21,359 bases of DNA from DASPTB01 sp035623615 (GCA_035623615.1 DASPTB010000283.1:1-21359); one strand, 5' to 3'. Shown: positions 1 through 7,651, counted from the first letter of the stretch. Notes: generated from the letters alone by a model not told the origin. Made by a program: numbers and translations.

Positions 1-287
1 CGGCTGCCGACGGCGCCCTCGATCACCTCGAGGACCTCGGGATCGTGCTCGGCCCTGGCCGTTCGCAGGATCATGCCTGCACTCCGCTCCAGACCGAGCG
101 CGGCAGCCTCGCGGACGGCACTCGCGCGCGTTTCCGGATCGGGATCGCGCAGGCGCCGATCGAGCCGCTCGCCCGCCTGGACCATGCGTTGCTGCCGCCA
201 GCCCAGCCCGACGAGCAGCGCAGCCACGCCCACCGTGATGCCGACGATGGACGCGGTCGCCGACGCACCGCTCGCTGCGACGATCAT
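1..287 (-). CDS. Membrane-anchored protein with HEAT-like region, partial (C-terminus beyond left edge)
   Basis: The frame is open from an ATG at 287 to the window edge (95 codons), so the stop codon is not in view. Residues about 9-28 are a hydrophobic segment (ASATASIVGITVGVAALLVG), followed by a basic stretch (WRQQR) and a helical part of HEAT/PBS-lyase-repeat character (LRDPDPETRASAVREAAALG, then DPEVLEVIEGAVG). This suggests one N-terminal membrane anchor with a cytoplasmic helical-repeat domain, although the repeat call rests on less than two units. The start overlaps the exosortase stop by one base (TGATG), so translation is probably coupled. An AAGGG-like site lies just upstream. Function unknown; by position it belongs to the exosortase/glycan operon, perhaps as a scaffold. 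Codon use matches its neighbours. Confidence 0.72.
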   Translation of the reverse strand, partial: MIVAASGASATASIVGITVGVAALLVGLGWRQQRMVQAGERLDRRLRDPDPETRASAVREAAALGLERSAGMILRTARAEHDPEVLEVIEGAVGS

Positions 288-808
288 CAGGAACCCTTCG
301 GGAAATCCGCCCTTTCCTGGGTTTTCGGCAGCATCAGGAACAACATGAAGATGAAGCCCAGCAGGGTGTAGGCCAGCGCGAACAGGGTTCCGACCCAATT
401 GTGGAACAGGACCAGGTCGCCCGCCCCGTACCGGATCCCTACCCAGATCGAGGCGGCGATCCGCACGATGTTGCAGGCGAGGACCAGCAGAGCGGCCGCG
501 GCGAAGGCACCGAGCCGGCGGAGTCGGGGGCCGGGAAGCACGAATCCCGCGATCCCGGCGAGCGCGAGGATCGCGACCAGCGACGAGCAGTACGGCGTGA
601 CCTCGACGCGGAAGGGAAACTGGTGCGGCGGCAGGGCCTGGATCGCGTATCCGCTGATCTCGGTGAGCCGCGACCCCGCGCGCAGGATGGCCAGCACCGC
701 GGCGATCTCGAGCGAGCGCATCGGCCCCTTGAGGAGCACGAAGCCCACGATCGTCACGGCGGTGCACAGGAAGAGCGCGGTGAATGCGCGCACGCGGATG
801 AGCTTCAC
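287..808 (-). CDS. Exosortase/archaeosortase-family transpeptidase (small, XrtG-like size)
   Basis: A 173-residue polytopic membrane protein with the three exosortase catalytic signatures in order: Cys74 in TPYCSSL, Arg116 in NIVRIAAS and His136 in LFHNWVGTL. In this family these residues cleave a C-terminal sorting tail and transfer the protein to an acceptor. Hydrophobic segments lie at about 8-26, 33-45, 76-93, 100-118 and 138-160. The length is near that of the short exosortases that accompany glycosyltransferases (XrtG type), shorter than the Gram-negative EpsH-type enzymes. The GTG start at 808 is chosen because GGAGGGAG lies 7 bases upstream and because it gives a GTGA overlap with the glycosyltransferase stop; longer frames run into that gene. 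The substrate is not certain, but a candidate lies at the head of the operon. Family assignment is firm, subfamily is not. Confidence 0.88.
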   Translation of the reverse strand: MKLIRVRAFTALFLCTAVTIVGFVLLKGPMRSLEIAAVLAILRAGSRLTEISGYAIQALPPHQFPFRVEVTPYCSSLVAILALAGIAGFVLPGPRLRRLGAFAAAALLVLACNIVRIAASIWVGIRYGAGDLVLFHNWVGTLFALAYTLLGFIFMLFLMLPKTQERADFPKGS

Positions 809-2166
809 GTCGGAACTCCCTCCACCACGAGGTCGGCGTCCGAGCGTTGCGTCTTGACCCACCGATAGGGCTTGCCGATCTCGCCGTCGAGCCACGCCTT
901 GGTGCAGACCAGGATGGACACGGCGAAGATGGGAAGCATCCACAGGAGCGTCCACACGAGGCTCCGGCGGGTGCGCGCGATCAGGAGCCCGCTCGCCAGC
1001 TCGCAGAAGGGCCCGGCGAACAGCAGCGCCGCAAGCGGAAGCGTCTCGAAGAGCGTGATGCGGTGGCCGATGCCGCCGAGCCGCGCCAGCAGGAGCATGA
1101 TGCCGACGAAGCTCGCGACCGGCACGTGGTACACGAGCAAGAACAGGGTGCTCTCGACCTTCTCGGCGAACCCGAGCTGGTTCGTGCGCCATACGTCGCG
1201 GTGCATGTCGCGCCACACTTGCTGGTGTCCGCGCGCCCAACGGTAGCGCTGCCGCCAGAAGCGGCCGAGCGTCACCGGCGCCTGCTCGGTGTCCACCGCC
1301 GTCACGTCGTAGCGGACCCGCTCGCCGGCGAGCACGACGCGAAGCGTGAGATCGGTGTCCTCGGTGACGCTGTCGACGTTCCAACCGCCCAGCGACCGGA
1401 GCGTCGAGGCGCGGACGGCGCAGTTCGCGCCGCCGTACGCCGGGAGCTCGAAGAGCGCCTGCCGACCGTACTCGTTGACGAGGTAGCCGGACAGGTAGTC
1501 GATGGCCACGGCCCGCGCAAGCGGCGAGTCGTCCGGGTTGCGCACCACGCAGCGGCCCTGGACGGCGCCGACCTCGGGGTCGCGGAAGTGACGGACGAGG
1601 CGGTGGACCGAGTCGGGAGCCGGGACGTGGTCGGCGTCGAAGACGACCACGATCTCGCCCGTCACCCGTTCGCGCGCGGCGTTGAGGGCACCCGACTTCC
1701 CGCCTTCGGCTCCGGGCTCACGGTGCAGGACGTGGATGAACGAATGGGGCGCCGCGAGCTCTTCGAGCAGCTCGGCCGTCCCGTCCGTCGAGTTGTCGTC
1801 GACCAGGAAGACTTCGAGACGGTCGCGTGGATATTCGAGCTCGGTGAGGCCGCGGACCAGCGACCGCGCGACGAGCTCCTCGTTGTGGCAGGCGACCAGC
1901 ACGCTCACGCGCGGCCGGTACTCCTCGTGCAGGTCGGTAGCCTCCTCGAGGTCGGTGACGGCCCAGCGCGCCGCGGCGGCGAACATCACGTGGCGGGCGA
2001 GGAAGACGATGAAGACGAGGTTCACAAGCACGACGGCGACCGAGACCGCGTTGTCCACGCCGACCGCGCCCACGAGGAGCGCCGAGGCGGCGAACAGGAA
2101 AAGCAGGGTCCACGGGGAGCCCGCCGGAGCTTCGGGCTGCCGGCCGGTGGCCGCCCGGGTCACCAT
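805..2166 (-). CDS. Membrane-bound family 2 glycosyltransferase (processive-type, BcsA/IcaA-like)
   Basis: 453 residues. Two N-terminal membrane segments (about 20-36 and 42-60) precede a GT2 domain with the expected motifs: DDNSTD at 123-128, DAD at 177-179, TED at 268-270 and QRYRW at 306-310. Q(Q/R)xRW with TED is typical of processive synthases such as cellulose, hyaluronan and poly-GlcNAc synthases. At least three membrane segments follow (about 330-360, 370-398, 405-425), with a cytoplasmic C-terminus. It would polymerise or add a nucleotide-sugar-derived residue at the inner face of the membrane. It starts 3 bases after the deacetylase stop and its own stop overlaps the exosortase start. 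A GT2 gene next to a small exosortase recalls the Firmicutes XrtG system; here the third partner is a PIG-L deacetylase. Sugar specificity cannot be read from the sequence. Confidence 0.88.
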   Translation of the reverse strand: MVTRAATGRQPEAPAGSPWTLLFLFAASALLVGAVGVDNAVSVAVVLVNLVFIVFLARHVMFAAAARWAVTDLEEATDLHEEYRPRVSVLVACHNEELVARSLVRGLTELEYPRDRLEVFLVDDNSTDGTAELLEELAAPHSFIHVLHREPGAEGGKSGALNAARERVTGEIVVVFDADHVPAPDSVHRLVRHFRDPEVGAVQGRCVVRNPDDSPLARAVAIDYLSGYLVNEYGRQALFELPAYGGANCAVRASTLRSLGGWNVDSVTEDTDLTLRVVLAGERVRYDVTAVDTEQAPVTLGRFWRQRYRWARGHQQVWRDMHRDVWRTNQLGFAEKVESTLFLLVYHVPVASFVGIMLLLARLGGIGHRITLFETLPLAALLFAGPFCELASGLLIARTRRSLVWTLLWMLPIFAVSILVCTKAWLDGEIGKPYRWVKTQRSDADLVVEGVPT

Positions 2167-2169
2167 GCC

Positions 2170-2874
2170 CTACTCCGAGACGACCTTGAGCCTGCGAGCC
2201 GGCTGGCGGAGCTGCGTGACAACCGCGTCGCGGCGCTCCTCAGCCCCGAGCTCATGGGAGACGGGCGCCCCGAGGTCCCACGCGAACCGAGGGGTCTCGA
2301 AGGGCTCCGCGTACTTCATCCGCGCCCGGTGGCCCCAGAATCGCCCGCCGGCCTCGACGGCTTCGAGGTCGACCATCTGGCACTCCTGCACTTGCGAGGC
2401 GTGGGCGCCGAGCGCCGCGAGCTTCGCCGTGATCGTCTCGTCGACGTCGATGAAGAGCGTGGGCTGGAACGTGGTGGTGGACGGACCCTGGTAGCAGAGC
2501 ACCCGCGAGAGGCGCCGCGCCGCGGCCATCGAGGCCGTGGCCGTCGCGACGTGGTCCTGATGGGTGTCGTTCGGCGAGTGCGTGTACAGCACGTCGATGT
2601 GCTCCGAACGGATCACGTCGTCGATCAGTGCCACGGCCTCCGGGCCGCTCGGGACCTCCCCGTCCTCGTAGTTGGCCCACAGGAGCTTGGCGCCGATGAT
2701 GCGGGCGGAAACCTCCTGCTCTTCCATTCGCGTCTCCACGTTGCCCGGGCCGCGCTGCCCGGTGGTCATCACGAGCATCGTGACCCGGTGGCCTGCGGCC
2801 GCGTGGCGGGCGAGCGCGCCGGCGCAGCCGAGCTCGATATCGTCGGGGTGGGCGCCGATGGCCAGGACGTTCAT
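2170..2874 (-). CDS. PIG-L (LmbE-like) family N-deacetylase
   Basis: 234 residues with the family's zinc motifs: AHPDD at 8-12 (His9, Asp11, Asp12) and the later THQDH at 104-108 (His105, Asp107, His108). PIG-L enzymes remove N-acetyl groups from GlcNAc-containing substrates such as GlcNAc-PI, mycothiol precursors and diacetylchitobiose. The ATG at 2874 is chosen because it overlaps the upstream gene's stop as ATGA and the Rossmann start MNVLAIGAHPDD follows at once. The frame is open far upstream, but that part is not protein-like. The neighbouring GT2 suggests that it deacetylates a GlcNAc residue on the glycan or its lipid carrier. A role in deacetylating chito-oligosaccharides from the nearby locus is an alternative, as archaeal diacetylchitobiose deacetylase belongs to this family. 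Operon structure favours the glycan role. Confidence 0.87.
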   Translation of the reverse strand: MNVLAIGAHPDDIELGCAGALARHAAAGHRVTMLVMTTGQRGPGNVETRMEEQEVSARIIGAKLLWANYEDGEVPSGPEAVALIDDVIRSEHIDVLYTHSPNDTHQDHVATATASMAAARRLSRVLCYQGPSTTTFQPTLFIDVDETITAKLAALGAHASQVQECQMVDLEAVEAGGRFWGHRARMKYAEPFETPRFAWDLGAPVSHELGAEERRDAVVTQLRQPARRLKVVSE

Positions 2875-3125
2875 GCCTTCACCCGAACCGTCTGAGGTTC
2901 GCGGCGCGACCCGCGCCCGGTGAGCAGCAACATCGGCAGGCTCATGAGCAGCATTCCCAGGAACAAGGCCGTGCCGCCGAAGCAATCGATCGTCGCGGCG
3001 AATGCGGGAGAGGCGACCAGCAGGGGAACGGTCACCGATCCCACGATCAGCGCCAGTCCCAGGGCGGCCGTGCGGCCGGGGCGCCGGAGCTGCCTGCCTC
3101 TGCGTGTCGTTCCAATTTCCTTCAT
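2871..3125 (-). CDS. Small secreted or membrane protein, signal peptide plus C-terminal TM and basic tail
   Basis: 84 residues, not recognised as a known family. Residues 5-18 are strongly basic, 19-38 hydrophobic, and a signal-peptidase-like site ASPAFAA lies at 39-45. A short polar stretch (TIDCFGG, one Cys at 48) is followed by a second hydrophobic segment at about 52-68 and an Arg-rich cytoplasmic end (TGRGSRR). The ATG at 3125 is chosen because of the purine-rich GAGAAGGAAG just before it; a TTG at 3194 in the same frame would add 23 residues and hide the signal peptide. Its stop overlaps the deacetylase start (ATGA). A hydrophobic segment followed by arginines resembles the tail of exosortase or sortase substrates, so this may be the substrate or a peptide anchor for the exosortase encoded three genes on. 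That is inference. It could also be a two-TM accessory protein. Confidence 0.66.
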   Translation of the reverse strand: MKEIGTTRRGRQLRRPGRTAALGLALIVGSVTVPLLVASPAFAATIDCFGGTALFLGMLLMSLPMLLLTGRGSRREPQTVRVKA

Positions 3126-3160
3126 CTTCCTTCTCAGCCTCGCCTTCCCTTCGAGAGCTG

Positions 3161-3250
3161 TGGGTCTCGGTCCCGTCTCGGAGACTTGACCCAACCTTGA
3201 TCTTTGGATCGGTTCCCCGTTCGTGGAACTTGACGGCGACCTTGGTCGCC
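3161..3250 (-). promoter_or_regulatory. Structured leader or operator region of the exosortase operon
   Basis: The 216 bases between the oxidoreductase stop and the small-protein start hold no convincing gene. Within them, four inverted repeats follow each other: 3235-3250 (GGCGACC-tt-GGTCGCC, perfect), 3212-3229 (GTTCC/GGAAC), 3199-3210 (GATC-tttg-GATC) and 3161-3193 (TGGGTC/GACCCA enclosing GTCT/AGAC). The same stretch has four CTTG elements starting at 3185, 3196, 3229 and 3241, spaced 11, 33 and 12 bases. This could be a structured 5' leader or a set of phased protein-binding sites. I do not recognise a known riboswitch. The operon promoter must lie here or just upstream, but I could not place -35/-10 boxes with confidence. 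Confidence 0.4.
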
Positions 3251-3341
3251 GCCCGGGAGGTGAGGTGCTTCCGTCGAAGGTCCTCCGCCGCGCGCGTGGG
3301 CCGTGTGGGGGAGCCGGGTTCGCGGTTACGGCGACGCCGCG

Positions 3342-4289
3342 TCAGCCGGCCGGCGTGGCGGCCGAGGACCGGTAGGCGTCCTCGACGATCTGCATCACGA
3401 CCCGGCCGTCTTCGCCGTCGGGCCGGGGAGGCGTCCCCCCCGCAAGGCCGCCGAGAAAAGCCGCCATCTGGGCCGAGTACATCGGCTGCGCACAGTGCTC
3501 GTAGCCCGGCGGAGCTTCGGTGAAGTGCCAGATCCGGTCGTAGCCGCGTGTTCCGTAGATCTCCGTGTCGGCCTCGAGCCCGGCCAGGTGGGGCTGCCAC
3601 CAACCGGACTCGACGATGGAGTTGGTCCCGCCTTCCCACCGGATGAGCAGGATCCCGTCGTCGTCCACCTCGTAGTCGCCGTAGCGCCGCTGCACCACGG
3701 CGCAGACGGCGCTGGGGAGCGGGTCGCCGAGCAGGAAACGGGCCGTGTCGATCGCGTGCACGCCCATGTCCAGGAGCGCCCCGCCGCCGGCCAGGGCCCG
3801 GTCGGTGAACCACCCGGAGGGTCCCCAGCCGGCGTGGACGCCGTAGCCGCGCGTCTTGACGACGTCGCCGAACTCGCCGGCCGCGACCCGGTCGCGCATC
3901 GAGCGAACGTCGTCGTGGAAGCGCCAGCAGTGGGCCACCATCAGGAATGCGCCCGACGCGCGCGACGCCGCGATCATCTCGTCGGCCTCGGCCACACTCG
4001 TCGCCATGGGCTTCTCGACCAGCACGTGCTTACCGGCTCGCAGGAACGCCACCGCCTGGGGCGCGTGCAGGGCGTTCGGCGTCCCGACCACGACGGCGTC
4101 GACGTCCGGGTCCTCGGCGAGGTCCTCCCACCGCGTCGTCGTCCGCGGGATGCCGAACTCCGCCGCGAGTCGCGCCAGCGACTCCTCGCGCCAGTTGGCG
4201 GCTGCGAAGAGCGACGCCTCGGGGTACTCGAGGACGGCGCGCGCATGGAACTTCATGATCCAGCCGGTGCCGACCAGCGCGACGCGCAC
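3342..4289 (-). CDS. Gfo/Idh/MocA-family NAD(P)-dependent oxidoreductase
   Basis: 315 residues. The N-terminal Rossmann fold opens with VALVGTGW (nucleotide-binding glycines from residue 7). The family signature EKP is at 92-94 within HVLVEKPMATS, and the C-terminal domain carries GGGALLDMGVHAID with Asp174 and His178, the usual catalytic pair region. The GTG start at 4289 lies 4 bases after the permease stop, so this is the last gene of the importer operon. Family members oxidise or reduce sugars, inositols and their derivatives, often making 3-keto sugars. Here it may oxidise the imported sugar or work with the DegT aminotransferase at 11109. The substrate cannot be told from sequence. The family call is firm. 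Confidence 0.88.
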   Translation of the reverse strand: MRVALVGTGWIMKFHARAVLEYPEASLFAAANWREESLARLAAEFGIPRTTTRWEDLAEDPDVDAVVVGTPNALHAPQAVAFLRAGKHVLVEKPMATSVAEADEMIAASRASGAFLMVAHCWRFHDDVRSMRDRVAAGEFGDVVKTRGYGVHAGWGPSGWFTDRALAGGGALLDMGVHAIDTARFLLGDPLPSAVCAVVQRRYGDYEVDDDGILLIRWEGGTNSIVESGWWQPHLAGLEADTEIYGTRGYDRIWHFTEAPPGYEHCAQPMYSAQMAAFLGGLAGGTPPRPDGEDGRVVMQIVEDAYRSSAATPAG

Positions 4290-4293
4290 GCGC

Positions 4294-5202
4294 CTACCCT
4301 TTGACGCCGGTGAGCGTCACGCCCTCGATGAACACGCGCTGCGCGAGGAAGAAGATGATGATGACCGGGATCGTGAACAGGACGGCGGCGGCCATCAGCG
4401 TGTTCACGGGGACGGCCGAGTGCGTTGCCTCGGACTGCATCAGCTGCGTGATGGCGACGGCGAACGTGAGCGAATGCGTGTTGCTCCCCGCGTACACGAG
4501 CGGGTTGAAGAAGTCGTTCCACGCGTACAGGAACTGGAACAGCGCGACGGCGGCGATCCCCGATTTGGCGAGGGGCACGACCACGCGGGTCATGATCTGC
4601 CACTCGCCCGCCCCGTCGACGCGCGCCGCGTCGGACAGCTCCTCGGGGATCGTCATGAAGAACTGCCGCAGCAGGAAGATCGAGAACGCGTCGCCGAAGA
4701 ACGAAGGGAAGATCAGCGGCGTGAGCGACCCGATCCAGTGCAGCCGCACGAAGATCACGTACAGCGGCACGATCGTCACCTGCGCGGGCAACATCAGCGT
4801 CGAGAGCACCAGGACGAACGCGACCTGCCGTCCCCGCCACCGCATGCGGGACAACGCGTAGGCGACGGGGACGCTCGAGACGACGACGCCGACCGTCGAC
4901 AGCACCGCGTACTTGAGCGTGTTCCACGTGTACAGCCAGACGTCGAAGAGCTTGAAGATCCCCGTGTAGTTGCTCCACTCGAACGGATGGGGCCAGAGGT
5001 TGGACGAGAACACCTGGCTCGCGGGCATGAGCGAGGTGAGGATCACGAAGATGAACGGCAGGATGAAGCAGAGACCCAGCGCGATGCCGAGTGAGTGGTT
5101 GGCGACCGACACGAGCATGCGGTGGCGGCGGGTGGCGGCGGGCACCGGCCGTTGCTCGATGGTCGACGCCTGGCGTGGCCGGGGAGGGGCGATCGTGGCT
5201 AT
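4294..5202 (-). CDS. ABC sugar transporter permease, MalG/UgpE type (probable ATA start)
   Basis: An inner-membrane permease with six predicted segments and the EAA-loop signature EELSDAARVDGAGEWQ at about residues 187-202, which docks the ATPase. It ends GVTLTGVKG, typical of the MalG-type half. Start choice is unusual: an ATA at 5202 lies 6 bases after GGGAGG and overlaps the upstream permease stop as ATAG, giving an N-terminus (M)ATIAPPRPR followed by a basic stretch. No ATG, GTG or TTG lies nearby; the first is a GTG at 5145 and then an ATG at 5118 (274 residues), neither with a visible ribosome binding site. The ATG would still give a full-length transporter core. It is the third gene of the operon with the binding protein and the other permease. 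The dedicated ATPase is missing here and is probably supplied from 17652. Confidence 0.86.
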   Translation of the reverse strand: MATIAPPRPRQASTIEQRPVPAATRRHRMLVSVANHSLGIALGLCFILPFIFVILTSLMPASQVFSSNLWPHPFEWSNYTGIFKLFDVWLYTWNTLKYAVLSTVGVVVSSVPVAYALSRMRWRGRQVAFVLVLSTLMLPAQVTIVPLYVIFVRLHWIGSLTPLIFPSFFGDAFSIFLLRQFFMTIPEELSDAARVDGAGEWQIMTRVVVPLAKSGIAAVALFQFLYAWNDFFNPLVYAGSNTHSLTFAVAITQLMQSEATHSAVPVNTLMAAAVLFTIPVIIIFFLAQRVFIEGVTLTGVKG

Positions 5203-6170
5203 CGGAAGCCTCCCTGGTAGAAGACCCACCGGTTGGAAGAGCGGATCAGGACCACCGTGCAGGCGAGGATGATCAGGAAGAGCACCCAGGCCATGGCCGA
5301 GGCGTAGCCCATGTGGAAGGCCTGGAATCCTTGCTCGTACAGCCAGATCGGGTAGAAGAGCAGGGACCCCTGTGGGTCGCCGAGCGTGTTCACGTCACCG
5401 CCCGAAGCGATGAACCCCTCGGTGAAGTACTGGAACCCGTAGATCACGCCGATCAGCACCGAGAAGAAGATGACCGGGGAGATCATCGGCAAGGTGATGT
5501 GCCGGAACTTCTGCCACGGGCCGGCACCCTCGATGTCGGCGGCCTCGTAGAGCGACCTCGGCACGTCGAGCAGCGCCGCGAGGAAGATGATCATGGTGCT
5601 GCCCACCGTCCACATGCCGAGCAGCACCAGCCCGGGCTTGGCCCACGTCGGGTCCTGGAACCACAGGGGCTGGGGCAGGTGGAGCAAGCCGAGGATGCGA
5701 TTGACGGGCCCGCCCGGGTTCAGGAGGAACACGAACCCGAGCGTCGCCGCGACGACCGGGACCATCGTGGGCAGGAAGAAGACCGTGCGGTAGACGCCGC
5801 CGGCGAGGCGGATGCGAACGAGCACGACGGCCGCGCCGACGGCGAAGGCGACCTGGATGGGCACCGACACCACGATGATCCAGATCGTGTTGCGCATGGC
5901 CTGCCAGAAGAACGGGTCGCTCGTGAACATGAACTTGTAGTTCGCGAGGCCCACCCATTGCGGCGTGCTGAACAGGTCGTAGTGCGTGAACGAGAAGAAC
6001 AGGCTCGCGAGCATCGGGTAGAGGATGAACGCGAGGAACCCGATGATCCACGGCGACATGAACAGCGCGACGATCCCGTAGTAGCGCAGGCGCCGTCCAC
6101 GCCCGCCGCGCCTGCGCTTCGGCGCGGACGCGGCGCCCTCGTCGCTTCGCCGCGTCGTCGCGACCGCTAT
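5199..6170 (-). CDS. ABC sugar transporter permease, MalF/UgpA type (probable ATA start)
   Basis: A polytopic permease with the EAA-loop motif EAADIEGAGPWQKFRHITLP at about residues 209-228 and the usual C-terminal NRWVFYQGGF. Codons upstream of the first in-frame ATG (6059) are clearly coding: a basic tract followed by RRLRYYGIVALF, the usual entry into the first membrane segment. From the binding-protein stop to 6059 this frame has no ATG, GTG or TTG. An ATA at 6170 sits 8 bases after GAGGAGG, giving (M)AVATTRRSD and 323 residues, a normal length. A start at 6059 would cut the basic head and part of the first membrane helix. It pairs with the MalG-type permease, whose start overlaps its stop. 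Function is firm; the start codon is inference. Confidence 0.87.
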   Translation of the reverse strand: MAVATTRRSDEGAASAPKRRRGGRGRRLRYYGIVALFMSPWIIGFLAFILYPMLASLFFSFTHYDLFSTPQWVGLANYKFMFTSDPFFWQAMRNTIWIIVVSVPIQVAFAVGAAVVLVRIRLAGGVYRTVFFLPTMVPVVAATLGFVFLLNPGGPVNRILGLLHLPQPLWFQDPTWAKPGLVLLGMWTVGSTMIIFLAALLDVPRSLYEAADIEGAGPWQKFRHITLPMISPVIFFSVLIGVIYGFQYFTEGFIASGGDVNTLGDPQGSLLFYPIWLYEQGFQAFHMGYASAMAWVLFLIILACTVVLIRSSNRWVFYQGGFR

Positions 6171-6191
6171 GGCTCGGTCCTCCTCACCGAC

Positions 6192-7529
6192 TCATCCGAG
6201 CGAGCTCTGCTGGTCGATCTGTTTGGCAAGACCCTGCAGGCCGGTCTGCAGATCGGGCACATGGCCGGCGAAGTACTTGGCGAGGAATGCCGTCTCGAGG
6301 CTGACGTCCGTCGTTCCGAGCGGCGTGATCTGCTTGTACGACGAGTGCGGGTTGGCGAAGATCTTGAGGAACGTCGCGAAGTGCGGGTCCGACGTGAGCA
6401 CCGAGTCCTTCAGCGACGCGTACGTCGTCGGGACGTTCCCCAGCAGCTCGGCAAGCTTGCTCTCGGCCTGCGTGTTGAGCGCGAGGTACTTGACCAGCAG
6501 CCACGCGGCCGCCGCGTTCGGCGCCCCGCGCGGGATGCCGATCATGTCGCCGCCGATCTGCCCCATCCCGTAGTCGGCCGCCATGTTGTCGGCCACCGGG
6601 AACGGCGCCGTCGCGTAGGGGACCTTCGACTTGAAGTCCTTGATGAAGGCCGTCCGCCACTCGCCGTCGATCGCCATGGCGACCTTGCCCTTCATGAACG
6701 CCTGCTGCGCGTTCCACTCGGAGTTGGGCCCGCCGAGCTCGGCGTAGAACTTCGTCAGCTTGTCGTAGCCCATCGAGTCGATGAACGCCTTCTGCCACTC
6801 GAACAGCGACGTCCAGTTGGAGTCGGTCGCGAACGCCGACTTCCCGTCCGAGGAGTACCACTGGGCGCCGTCGTAGATGCCGTTCTCGAGCTGCGCCGTC
6901 TCGTAGAAGTTGTACAGCGGAACGAAGCCGGCGATCTTGATGGAGCCGTCCGGGTTGTAGACGGTGAGCCTCTTCGCGTCCGCCTCTAGCTCGGTGTAGG
7001 TCTTCGGCGGGCTCGTGATGCCGGCCTTCTGGAACATCTGGGTGTTGTAGTAGAGCCCGTACGCGTCGGACAGCGCGGGGAGCGCGCACTGCTTGCCCTG
7101 ATACGCCGTGTAGCGCAGAGCGGCCGGCGGGACGACCGTCGAGACGTTGATGTGGTCGGCCTGCAGGTACGGGTTCAGGTCGACCCACGCGCCCGAGCTG
7201 CAGTACTTCGCGGAGTCGTCGGGACCTTCCTCGATGGCGACGTCCGGGGGGGTCCCACTGTTGATCGCCTGCTGGATGTTCTGCAAGCTCTTGCCCCCGA
7301 CGTGATTGACCGTGATCCACGGGTACTGCTGGTGGAACATGTCGATCACCTGCTGGTACTGGTTGTACTCGGGGTTGGTGTAGAAGCTCCACATCGTCAC
7401 CGTCACCGGCGCGTGCGAGGCGGACGGGTTGATCGTGGACGGCGGGCTCGACGCCCCACCTCCCGCCGTGCACGCCGTCGCGAGCATGATCACGCCCGCC
7501 GTTCCGGCAAGGACTCCCCGTCTCCTCAT
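6192..7529 (-). CDS. ABC transporter sugar-binding lipoprotein (family 1 extracellular solute-binding protein)
   Basis: 445 residues. The N-terminus is a lipoprotein signal peptide: MRRRG, a hydrophobic core, then LATAC with the lipidated Cys at 20 and a Gly/Ser/Pro-rich linker. The rest reads as an UgpB/MalE-type fold: TVTMWSFYTNPEYNQYQQVI, then INSGTPPDVAIEEGP, then a late MAIDGEWR and IGIPRGAPNAAAAW. It captures oligosaccharides outside the membrane and delivers them to the two permeases. The ATG at 7529 has GGAGGGAG 5 bases upstream; an upstream extension (MGPPSSEGDD) would displace the signal peptide. It is first in the importer operon, about 110 bases below a ROK operator. The ligand is inferred to be amino-sugar oligosaccharides from context only. 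Confidence 0.9.
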   Translation of the reverse strand: MRRRGVLAGTAGVIMLATACTAGGGASSPPSTINPSASHAPVTVTMWSFYTNPEYNQYQQVIDMFHQQYPWITVNHVGGKSLQNIQQAINSGTPPDVAIEEGPDDSAKYCSSGAWVDLNPYLQADHINVSTVVPPAALRYTAYQGKQCALPALSDAYGLYYNTQMFQKAGITSPPKTYTELEADAKRLTVYNPDGSIKIAGFVPLYNFYETAQLENGIYDGAQWYSSDGKSAFATDSNWTSLFEWQKAFIDSMGYDKLTKFYAELGGPNSEWNAQQAFMKGKVAMAIDGEWRTAFIKDFKSKVPYATAPFPVADNMAADYGMGQIGGDMIGIPRGAPNAAAAWLLVKYLALNTQAESKLAELLGNVPTTYASLKDSVLTSDPHFATFLKIFANPHSSYKQITPLGTTDVSLETAFLAKYFAGHVPDLQTGLQGLAKQIDQQSSLG

Positions 7530-7636
7530 GTCGTCTCCCTCCGAGCTCGGTGGGCCCATCGGGGCCCGTATTCTCCCTCAGGCCTACGGGAGTCCGCGGC
7601 GTGCCGGTTTGGGTCCGCCGCCCCGAACTCTATTGT

Positions 7637-7651
7637 TAGGAAAGTTTCCTA
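7637..7651. promoter_or_regulatory. ROK operator upstream of the importer operon
   Basis: TAGGAAAGTTTCCTA is a perfect 15-base hyphenated palindrome with core AGGAAA-G-TTTCCT, flanked on the top strand by GT on the left and TAG on the right. The same core recurs at 14893-14905 and, with one changed base, at 8985-8997. It lies 108 bases before the binding-protein ATG in the gap that follows the ROK gene. As I recall it, AGGAAA-N-TTTCCT resembles the operator described for CsnR, the ROK repressor of chitosanase in Streptomyces. Repression by the adjacent ROK protein, released by an imported sugar, is the simplest reading. Confidence 0.78.

Noticed and set aside
847..2895. Long plus-strand open frame (about 680 codons) opposite the glycosyltransferase and deacetylase
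   Set aside because: It is antisense to two genes with clear motifs, its protein is Arg/Asp/His/Val-rich without domains, and such frames are common opposite G+C-rich genes.
3161..3250. Cyclic di-GMP (GEMM) or ydaO-type riboswitch upstream of the exosortase operon
   Set aside because: The conserved core stretches of these classes are not present; only generic hairpins are seen.
2875..3813. Upstream extension of the PIG-L deacetylase frame
   Set aside because: The extra residues are Arg-rich and overlap the oxidoreductase in antisense; the ATG at 2874 has the coupled ATGA overlap and the motif start.
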